Origin: an uncultured Rhodospirillales bacterium
GTDB lineage: Bacteria; Pseudomonadota; Alphaproteobacteria; Acetobacterales; Acetobacteraceae
Length of the DNA: 64,000 nt
NCBI GenBank assembly: GCA_903835235.1
Contig: CAILMF010000005.1
Span: forward strand, 62,001 to 126,000
Reading direction: 5' to 3'
Shown: piece after piece, positions 56,723 through 64,000 of the stretch
How the letters are laid out: each line of letters starts with the position of its first letter
How positions within the stretch are numbered: the stretch's first letter is position 1
Notes under the pieces: generated by a model
What the model was told of the DNA's origin: nothing
Database searches by the model: none
What the model saw: only the letters and a program-made list of their open reading frames with translations
Program-made: the position numbers and the translations under genes

Positions 56723-57457
56723 ATGACCGAGACCGATCGCGCCGCGCTGTTGCGCGTGCTGCCCTATGCGCGCCGCTACGCGCGGGCGCTGACCGGCAGC
56801 CAGCAGCATGGCGATGCGCTGGTGGCGGAAGCGTTGCGCGGCGTGTTGGCGGCGACGCCACCGGCGGGCGAGCATGCGTTGCGCGTGGCGATGTACGGCG
56901 CCATCAGCGATGCCGCGCCGTATGAGGATGCCGGGCAGGAGATGACGAGCGTGCAGCGCAAGCTGCTGCTGCTGACAGCGTTGGAGGAAATGCCGCTGAC
57001 AGATGCCGCGGCGGCGCTTCGCGTTCAGGTGGATGCGGCCGAGCACGAGTTGCGCGTGGCACGCGACAGGCTGCGCGCCGGCGCCGCGGCGCGGGTGCTG
57101 ATCATCGAGGACGAGCCGATCATCGCGCTGGATATCCAGGAGCTGGTGGAGCGCTGCGGCCACAGCGTGGTCGGCATTGCCGCGACCGAGCAGGAGGCGG
57201 TGGAGATTGCGCGCCGCGACCCGCCGACGCTGGTGCTGGCCGACATCAACCTGGGCGTGGGTGGCGATGGCGCAACCGCGGTGGCGCGGATCCTGACGCA
57301 TATCAGCGTGCCGGTGATCTTCGTGACCGCCTATCCGGAACGCCTGCTGACCGGCGACGTGACCGAGCCGGCCTTCGTGATCACCAAGCCGTTCGACCCG
57401 ACCACGCTGGCGGTGGCGACCTACCAGGCGGTGACGCGCGGGCTGCGGCCGGTCTGA
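56723..57457 (+). CDS. phyR: Stress response regulator PhyR
   Basis: A 244-aa response regulator with an N-terminal sigma-like domain (about 1-120) that mimics EcfG, and a receiver domain ([17 protein letters not shown], acceptor Asp174 in LADINLG, and the ITKPFD motif). When phosphorylated it binds NepR and frees EcfG. No histidine kinase is in the window. Divergent from the second sigma gene, with 48 bp between the two starts. Confidence 0.95.
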   Translation: MTETDRAALLRVLPYARRYARALTGSQQHGDALVAEALRGVLAATPPAGEHALRVAMYGAISDAAPYEDAGQEMTSVQRKLLLLTALEEMPLTDAAAALRVQVDAAEHELRVARDRLRAGAAARVLIIEDEPIIALDIQELVERCGHSVVGIAATEQEAVEIARRDPPTLVLADINLGVGGDGATAVARILTHISVPVIFVTAYPERLLTGDVTEPAFVITKPFDPTTLAVATYQAVTRGLRPV

Positions 57458-57488
57458 CACGGCGGCCAGAAGCTCCTTCCGAGGTGAA

Positions 57489-57512
57489 GGAACCGCTGGC
57501 GGCAGCGGCGTT
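57489..57512 (+). promoter_or_regulatory. EcfG-type promoter before the DUF1328 gene
   Basis: GGAAC (57489-57493) and CGTT (57509-57512) are separated by 15 bp, matching the general-stress promoter form GGAAC-N15/17-CGTT known from alphaproteobacteria. It lies 34 bp before the DUF1328 start codon, in the same locus as ecfG. Confidence 0.7.
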
Positions 57513-57545
57513 GTGCCCTGGCAACGCAACCCCAGGGTGGACGCC

Positions 57546-57710
57546 ATGCTGTATTGGACGCTGATCTTTCTCGTCATCGCGCTGGTCGCCGGGCTGTTCG
57601 GCTTCGGTGGCATCGCCTCGGCCTCGGCCGGCATCGCCAAGATATTGTTCGCGATCTTCCTGGTGCTGTTCCTGGTCTCGCTGATCTTCGGCGTTGCCCG
57701 CGGGGCGTGA
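57546..57710 (+). CDS. DUF1328 small membrane protein
   Basis: A 54-aa protein with two hydrophobic helices: [20 protein letters not shown] and [20 protein letters not shown]1328 (YtjA-like) proteins are common stress-induced small proteins in alphaproteobacteria. The GGAAC promoter ahead of it supports EcfG control. Function is unknown. Confidence 0.9.
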   Translation: MLYWTLIFLVIALVAGLFGFGGIASASAGIAKILFAIFLVLFLVSLIFGVARGA

Positions 57711-57735
57711 CCCAGGCTGCGGCCGGCGGCCTGGG

Positions 57736-57990
57736 TTACCGCCAGGCCGGGCGGCCCAGCTGCACGTCGCGCCCGCTGGTCAGGCCGCCCGCCGCGGCGC
57801 CGGCCACGCCGCCGATCAGCACCCCGGTGCCGGCGCTGCCGCCGGTCAGCGCACCCAGCGCCGCGCCGCCGCCGGCGCCGAGCAGGCCGCCCGAGACCGC
57901 CCGGTCTCCGGTGGAATAGCCGCAGCCGGCCAGGGCGGGCAGGGTGGCCAGGGCGGCAAGGATGAGCAGGGTCAGGCTTGGCTTGCGCAT
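57736..57990 (-). CDS. Glycine-zipper lipoprotein
   Basis: An 84-aa protein with a lipoprotein signal: hydrophobic MRKPSLTLLILAALATLPA and lipobox LAGC (Cys23). The rest is Gly/Ala-rich with GxxxG patterns (GGLLGAGGGAALGALTGG), suggesting a membrane-spanning or membrane-associated zipper. GGAG lies upstream of the ATG. It is convergent with the DUF1328 gene, 25 bp apart. The gap 57991-58250 holds nothing I recognise besides a likely mreB promoter. Confidence 0.8.
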   Translation of the reverse strand: MRKPSLTLLILAALATLPALAGCGYSTGDRAVSGGLLGAGGGAALGALTGGSAGTGVLIGGVAGAAAGGLTSGRDVQLGRPAWR

Positions 57991-58091
57991 CGGGGGGACT
58001 CCGTTTCTGCCGGGTCAAACGCCGGTCGGTGCCCTCCGGTTTGCGCCTGGCTTGTCCCAGCCCCGCGACCGGTCCCAGGATGAAGGCTTGA

Positions 58092-59294
<1,203 letters not shown>

Positions 59295-59354
59295 GGGCTG
59301 ATTGAGGAAGCGTCGGCAGTTCCGCCCGGGGGTTTGGGCGGCAGGGAGGCCTGA

Positions 59355-60221
59355 TTGCTCCGACTGAGTATTCCCTTGCGGCAGGCGCTGTCTCGCCTGA
59401 CGCTGCCGGTGCTGATCGCCGCGGCTTTCGGCACGATGCTGCTTGGCAAGGCGGATACCCTGCTGGCCGAGCGGCTGCGCACGGTCATGACCGATGTCCT
59501 GACCCCCGTCTGGGGCGCCCTGCAGGAGCCGGTGGCGGCGACGCGCCAGGCCTTTGACGACCTGGCCCACCTGGCCAGCCTGCGCAGCGAGAACGCCCGG
59601 CTGCGCGAGGAGAATGAGCGGCTGTGGCGCTGGCACAGCACCGCGCTGGCGCTGGAGGCCGAGAACCAGCTGCTGCGCCGCCAGCTCGATTTCGTGCCCG
59701 AGGCGGCGCCGAGCTACCGCACCGCCCGCGTGGTGGCGGATGCCGGCGGCGTCTATGCCAAGGCCGTGCTGGTGGCGACCGGTCCCAGCCAGAGCTTCCG
59801 CAAGGGCCAGGTGGCGCTGGATGAGCGCGGCCTGGTCGGCCGCATCACCGAGGTGGGCAGCCGGTCCGCCCGCGTGCTGCTGGCCACCGACATGAACAGC
59901 CGCATTCCCGTGACGCTGGAAGGCAGCCGCGCCCGGGCCATGATGGTGGGCACCAACGGCAACCGGCCGCGCTTGCAGCACTGGCCGGAAGGCAATGTGC
60001 CGCAGGATGGCGAGCGCGTGGTGACATCGGCCGAGGCCAATGCCTTCCCGGCGGGGTTGCCGGTGGGGGTGGTGCGCTGGACCCCCTCGGGCGGCGCCGA
60101 GATCGAGTTGTTCGCGCATCTGGACCGGCTGGATGTGGTCCGTCTGTTCGACTACGGGCTGGGCGGGATTCTGCCGCCCGAGGCGGTGGCCCGGCCCGAG
60201 CCGCGCAACAGCCGCCGCTGA
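59355..60221 (+). CDS. mreC: Rod shape-determining protein MreC
   Basis: A 288-aa bitopic membrane protein with an N-terminal membrane segment (about 15-35), a coiled coil (about 65-110, LRSENARLREENERLWRW) and a periplasmic beta domain. It uses a TTG start, with AGGGAGG upstream. It links PBP2 and RodA to MreB. Confidence 0.95.
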   Translation: MLRLSIPLRQALSRLTLPVLIAAAFGTMLLGKADTLLAERLRTVMTDVLTPVWGALQEPVAATRQAFDDLAHLASLRSENARLREENERLWRWHSTALALEAENQLLRRQLDFVPEAAPSYRTARVVADAGGVYAKAVLVATGPSQSFRKGQVALDERGLVGRITEVGSRSARVLLATDMNSRIPVTLEGSRARAMMVGTNGNRPRLQHWPEGNVPQDGERVVTSAEANAFPAGLPVGVVRWTPSGGAEIELFAHLDRLDVVRLFDYGLGGILPPEAVARPEPRNSRR

Positions 60222-60246
60222 TGGCAGGCCGGCCGGGGGCAGTGCC

Positions 60247-60780
60247 ATGCGCGGGCTGAGCGACCCGCCTTCCAGCCTGATTCGCCAGGCGGATGCCTTT
60301 GCCCGCGCGATCTTCCCGGCGGGATTCCTGATCTTCCTGCTGGTGCTGGCCAGCCTGCCGCTGGGGCTGCCGGGGCTGGTGCCCGCGGTCTCCCTGCCCT
60401 GCGTGTTCTTCTGGAGCGTGTTCCGCCCGGCCGGGCTGCCGCCGCCGGCGGTGTTCGGCATCGGGCTGCTGCAGGATCTGCTGACCCAGGCGCCGCTGGG
60501 GTCCTCGGTGCTGGTGCTGCTGATCTGCCAGGGCATTGCGCTGCGCTGGCGCGGCTTTCTGGCCAAGCTGTCCTTCCTGATGATCTGGCTGATCTACATC
60601 GTGCTGGCGCTGGGCGCGGCGGTGCTGGGCTGGGTGCTGCAATGCGTGCTGAACCTGCAATTGCTGCCGCCGGCGCCGGCGCTGTACGGCGTGGTGCTGA
60701 CCGCCGGGCTGTACCCGACCCTGTCCTTTGTGCTGGCCAAGGTGCATCGGGTGATGCGGCAGGCCGAAGGCGCGGTATAA
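60247..60780 (+). CDS. mreD: Rod shape-determining protein MreD
   Basis: A 177-aa membrane protein with about five to six hydrophobic helices. The family stretch GIGLLQDLLTQAPLGSSVL is clear. The start at 60247 is 25 bp after mreC. It acts in the elongasome. Confidence 0.92.
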   Translation: MRGLSDPPSSLIRQADAFARAIFPAGFLIFLLVLASLPLGLPGLVPAVSLPCVFFWSVFRPAGLPPPAVFGIGLLQDLLTQAPLGSSVLVLLICQGIALRWRGFLAKLSFLMIWLIYIVLALGAAVLGWVLQCVLNLQLLPPAPALYGVVLTAGLYPTLSFVLAKVHRVMRQAEGAV

Positions 60781-60808
60781 TGGTCGCTTTCCTGGGGCAC
60801 TGAGGGCA

Positions 60809-62707
60809 ATGGCCAAGGCTGGCGGTGGCATGCGCGGCGTGCGGCGGGAGGAGGAGCAGCGCCGTGGCGTCTTCACCCGGCGGGCGCTGCTGCTCGGCCT
60901 GGGCCAGGTCGGCGCCCTGGGCTTCCTGGGCACCCGGCTGTGGAAGCTGCAGATGGAGGAGGGCGAGCGCTACGCCACCCTCGCCGAGGAGAACCGGCTT
61001 TCCGCCCGGCTGCTGAGCCCGCCGCGTGGCCGGATCATGGACCGCAACGGCGTGGTGGTGGCCGGCAACCGGCTGAACTGGCGCGCCCTGCTGGTGGCCG
61101 AGCAGACCCAGGACGTCTCCGCCACGCTGGAAACCTTCACCAAGATCGTGCCGTTGCAGGATTGGGAGAAGGGTCGGATCGAGCGCGAGGTGCGCCGCCG
61201 CCGGCGCTTCGTGCCCGTGGCGGTGCGCGAGTTCCTGACCTGGGAGGAGATGGCGCGTATCGAGGTGAATGCGCCGGACCTGCCGGGCATCGTCATCGAT
61301 GTCGGCACCACCAGGCTCTACCCGGAAGGCGAGCACCTCGCGCATATCGTCGGCTATGTGGCGCCGCCGGCCGAGCGAGATGTCGGCAATGATCCCCTCC
61401 TGGAACTGCCGGGCGTGCGCGTCGGGCGCTCGGGCGTGGAGCGCCAGCACGACCTGCTGATGCGTGGCCGGGCCGGCGCTGTGCAGCTGGAGGTCAATGC
61501 CGTCGGCCGCGTGATCCGCGAGGTGGAGCGGCGCGAGGGCGTGCCCGGCCAGGACGTGCACCTGACGGTGGATTCCGTGCTGCAACGGACGCTGCGCAAC
61601 AAGATCGAGGAAGGCACCAGCGCGGTGGTCATGGACTGCCGCAATGGCGAGGTGCTGGCCATGGCCAGCCAGCCCAGCTTCGACCCCAACCTGTTCAATT
61701 CCGGCGTCTCGGCCGAGCAGTGGCGGGAATGGACCCGCAACCGCGCGACGCCGCTGATCAACAAATGCACCAACGGGCTCTACGCGCCGGGCTCCACCTT
61801 CAAGATGGTGGTGGCGCTGGCGGCGCTGGAGGCGCGGGCGGTCAGCCCGGGCGAGCGGATCACCTGCCCCGGCTACATGGACCTGGGCGAAAGCCGCTTC
61901 CACTGCTGGTCCCGCTACGGCCATGGCGGCGTGGATATGCGCGCGGGGATCAAGCATTCCTGCGACGTCTATTTCTATGAGCTGGCCAAGCGGATCGGGA
62001 TCGACCGCATCGCCAATATGGGCAACCGCTTCGGCCTGGGGGTGGACCCCGAGATCGACCTGCCCGGCGCCCGCAAGGGGCTGATGCCGACCCGCGCCTG
62101 GCGCGCCGCCCAGGGCAAGGGCTGGAGCCTGGGCGACACGGTGGTGCATGGCATCGGCCAGGGCTTCTACCAGCTGACCCCCCTGCAACTGGCCACCATG
62201 ACGGCGCGGCTGGCCAGCGGGCGCCAGGTGGTGCCGCATGTCACCCGCTCCATCGCCGGGCGGCCGGCGCGGACGGACTGGCCGGCGCTGGCGGTTTCCG
62301 AGCGCGACCTGCGCCTGGTGCGGGACGGCATGTGGGCGGTGGTGAACGAGGGCGATGGCACCGCCCATGCCAGCAAGCTGCCGCCTGGCTATGGCAACAT
62401 GGGCGGCAAGACCGGGTCGGTGCAGGTGCGCCGCGTGACGCGCGAGCAGCGCGAGCGCGGCTACAAGACCGAGAACCTGCCGCGCGAATACCGGCCGCAC
62501 GCGCTGTTCGTGGCCTTCGCGCCCTATGAGAACCCGCAATACGCCGTCTCCGTCATCGTCGAGCACGGCAACAGCGGCGCCGGTGCCGCCGGGCCGCTGG
62601 CGCGCGACATATTGGTGGAGACCTTCAACCGCTTCCGCACCCCGGCCGGGCCGGGACCGCGCGTGGCCGAGGCCCAGCCCACTACGCCGCAGGGGACCAC
62701 CCGATGA
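60809..62707 (+). CDS. mrdA: Penicillin-binding protein 2 (elongation transpeptidase)
   Basis: A 632-aa class B PBP that crosslinks lateral wall peptidoglycan. A membrane segment is at about 33-50 after a basic N-terminus, and a pedestal domain follows. The catalytic Ser is in PGSTFKM (about residue 329), SCDVYFYEL forms the second motif, and GGKTGSVQV the third (KTG). The stop overlaps the rodA start (ATGA), tying the two enzymes. Confidence 0.95.
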   Translation: MAKAGGGMRGVRREEEQRRGVFTRRALLLGLGQVGALGFLGTRLWKLQMEEGERYATLAEENRLSARLLSPPRGRIMDRNGVVVAGNRLNWRALLVAEQTQDVSATLETFTKIVPLQDWEKGRIEREVRRRRRFVPVAVREFLTWEEMARIEVNAPDLPGIVIDVGTTRLYPEGEHLAHIVGYVAPPAERDVGNDPLLELPGVRVGRSGVERQHDLLMRGRAGAVQLEVNAVGRVIREVERREGVPGQDVHLTVDSVLQRTLRNKIEEGTSAVVMDCRNGEVLAMASQPSFDPNLFNSGVSAEQWREWTRNRATPLINKCTNGLYAPGSTFKMVVALAALEARAVSPGERITCPGYMDLGESRFHCWSRYGHGGVDMRAGIKHSCDVYFYELAKRIGIDRIANMGNRFGLGVDPEIDLPGARKGLMPTRAWRAAQGKGWSLGDTVVHGIGQGFYQLTPLQLATMTARLASGRQVVPHVTRSIAGRPARTDWPALAVSERDLRLVRDGMWAVVNEGDGTAHASKLPPGYGNMGGKTGSVQVRRVTREQRERGYKTENLPREYRPHALFVAFAPYENPQYAVSVIVEHGNSGAGAAGPLARDILVETFNRFRTPAGPGPRVAEAQPTTPQGTTR

Positions 62708-63852
62708 GCGGCATATTGGAAAAGCGGTTCTTCACCCGGGACCGCGGCCAGGGCGTGCTGCACAAGCTGTGGCAGGTGCCGTGGCTGTTCGTGGTGCTGC
62801 TGTGCGGCATTGCCGCCTGCGGCTACGTGGCGCTGTATTCCGCCGGGAGCGGGCCGGAGGCCTATGCCAGCAAGCATGCGCTGCGCTTCGGCTTCGGCCT
62901 GGTGCTGATGCTGAGCATCGCCATGGTGGATGTGCGGATCATCGCCCGCTTCGCCTGGGTGGGCTATGCCGGCGGCATTGCCATGCTGGTGCTGGTGCTG
63001 CTGGCCGGCAATGTCGGCAAGGGGGCGCAGCGCTGGATCGATGTCGGCCCGTTGCAGTTGCAGCCTTCCGAGCTGATGAAGATCATGCTGGTGGTGGCGC
63101 TGGCGGATTGGTTCAGCCGGGCCACCTGGGAACGCGTGGGCAATGTGTTCTTCCTGATCCCGCCGATCATCGCCGTGCTGGTGCCGATGGCGCTGATCCT
63201 GAAGCAGCCCAACCTGGGCACCGCCCTGATCACCTGCATGATCGGTGGCGCGGTGTTCTGGGCCGCCGGGGTGCGCTGGTGGAAATTCGCGCTGGTGCTG
63301 GGCGCGGCCGGGGCGGCGGCGCCGATTGCCTATTCCAAGCTGCATGACTACCAGCGGCAGCGAATCCTGACCTTCATGGACCCCGAGAGCGACCCGCTGG
63401 GCGCCGGCTACAACATCATCCAGTCCAAGATCGCGCTTGGGTCCGGCGGCATGTGGGGCAAGGGGTTTCTGCAGGGCACCCAGGGGCACCTGAACTTCCT
63501 GCCGGAAAAGCAGACCGACTTCATCTTCACCATGATCGCCGAGGAGTTCGGCCTGGTGGGCGGGCTGACCGTGCTGGGGCTGATGTGCCTGGTGATTTTG
63601 TTCTGCTACGTCACCGCCATTCGCTGCAAGCACCAGTTCGGCCGGCTGGTGGCGGTGGGGCTGGGGACGAACTTCTTCCTGTATGTCTTCGTCAATGTGG
63701 CGATGGTGACGGGGAGCATCCCCGTGGGCGGCGTGCCGCTGCCGCTGATCAGCCATGGTGGGTCGGCCATGCTGACGACCATGCTGGGGTTTGGCGTGCT
63801 GCTTTCGGTCTACATGCACCGGGATGCGGAGTTTGGCCCCGTACGCGAATAG
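62704..63852 (+). CDS. rodA: Peptidoglycan glycosyltransferase RodA
   Basis: A 382-aa SEDS polymerase, partner of PBP2. About ten membrane helices; the family stretch QRQRILTFMDPESDPLGAGY followed by IIQSKIALGSGG, and FIFTMIAEEFGLVGG are typical of RodA/FtsW, with the catalytic Asp in the loop. The final VRE and stop codon lie in a tandem repeat. Confidence 0.96.
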   Translation: MSGILEKRFFTRDRGQGVLHKLWQVPWLFVVLLCGIAACGYVALYSAGSGPEAYASKHALRFGFGLVLMLSIAMVDVRIIARFAWVGYAGGIAMLVLVLLAGNVGKGAQRWIDVGPLQLQPSELMKIMLVVALADWFSRATWERVGNVFFLIPPIIAVLVPMALILKQPNLGTALITCMIGGAVFWAAGVRWWKFALVLGAAGAAAPIAYSKLHDYQRQRILTFMDPESDPLGAGYNIIQSKIALGSGGMWGKGFLQGTQGHLNFLPEKQTDFIFTMIAEEFGLVGGLTVLGLMCLVILFCYVTAIRCKHQFGRLVAVGLGTNFFLYVFVNVAMVTGSIPVGGVPLPLISHGGSAMLTTMLGFGVLLSVYMHRDAEFGPVRE

Positions 63853-63945
63853 CGTGAGGGTGAAGCTGCTTACGCGAATAGCGTGAGGGTGAAGCGGCGT
63901 ACGCGAATAGCGTGAGGGTGCAGACCCGTACGCGAATAGCGTGCG
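63842..63945 (+). repeat. 29-bp tandem repeat spanning the rodA stop codon
   Basis: About 3.6 units of TACGCGAATAGCGTGAGGGT plus nine bases (29 bp), at 63842, 63871, 63900 and 63929 (partial). The first unit holds the last codons and TAG stop of rodA (63850-63852). Bases 63946-64000 contain nothing I can identify. Confidence 0.93.
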
Positions 63946-64000
63946 GCCGCGCACAATGGGGCTGGACAAAGCCGCAGCGCGGGGTATTTAGGCGCCCCTC

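Overview
The window is about 64 kb of very GC-rich DNA with almost no free space between genes. The gene set points to an alphaproteobacterium, most likely an Acetobacteraceae member of the Roseomonas type. The evidence is a PhyR/NepR/EcfG general stress locus, an FzlA-like GST, an NDUFA9-like protein, a long-form HPF next to rpoN, three orphan TctC (Bug-type) solute-binding proteins, several hydantoinase/oxoprolinase genes, and many ATGA start/stop overlaps. The genus is an inference from gene content and composition; no rRNA is present.

Layout. 1-2300: the 3' end of rpoN, hpf, then rnd and a tRNA-Leu(CAG) on the opposite strand. 2359-9450: an NDUFA9-like reductase, then gltD-gltB (glutamate synthase). 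9456-10290: a lower-GC pair, a DUF6338 membrane protein plus a small Pro/Gly-rich protein. 10342-13551: fzlA-like GST, amine oxidase, M20 peptidase. 13779-18362 (minus strand): a six-gene operon with TauD, TctC, a small unknown, an alpha/beta hydrolase-fold protein, a luciferase-like oxidoreductase and MarR. It is divergent from HyuB-HyuA-TctC (18490-23181). 23281-25865: rfbC-rfbB-rfbD for dTDP-rhamnose. 26047-32631: a fused hydantoinase A/B protein and an AsmA protein. 32806-36061: M20 peptidase, EF-hand protein, alpha/beta hydrolase. 36205-42345: a cell-wall hydrolase-like gene, apbC, hflK-hflC and a DegP protease. 42613-46052: GST, an SGNH/SASA-like esterase, a ModA-like binding protein and DUF3297. 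46269-48152: serB and miaA. 48225-55150: ilvB-ilvN-ilvC, tctC, cupin, and leuA behind a leucine-rich leader peptide. 55167-57990: nepR-ecfG, a second ECF sigma factor, phyR, and stress-type small membrane genes. 58251-63852: the elongasome operon mreB-mreC-mreD-mrdA-rodA.

How the parts work together. Amino-acid synthesis is well represented: ilvBNC and leuA for branched chains, gltBD for ammonia assimilation, serB for serine. Envelope biology is the second theme: mreBCD, PBP2 and RodA for elongation, fzlA for division, rhamnose sugar synthesis, and HflKC/DegP for membrane protein quality control. The divergent clusters at 13.8-23.2 kb look like catabolic islands for an organic acid, amide or cyclic amide, each with its own periplasmic binding protein.

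The most unusual structure lies at gene ends. A two-copy, about 115-bp twin-hairpin element abuts genes so that its own TAG serves as the stop codon of marR and of rfbD. A second twin-hairpin family has at least four copies. Three genes (the fused hydantoinase, DUF3297, rodA) have tandem duplications of 27-29 bp that include the stop codon. The last 53 bp of apbC are duplicated on the far side of the cell-wall hydrolase gene. Other points of interest are a leucine-rich leader peptide before leuA, an alpha/beta hydrolase without its nucleophile, and an EcfG-type promoter before a DUF1328 gene.
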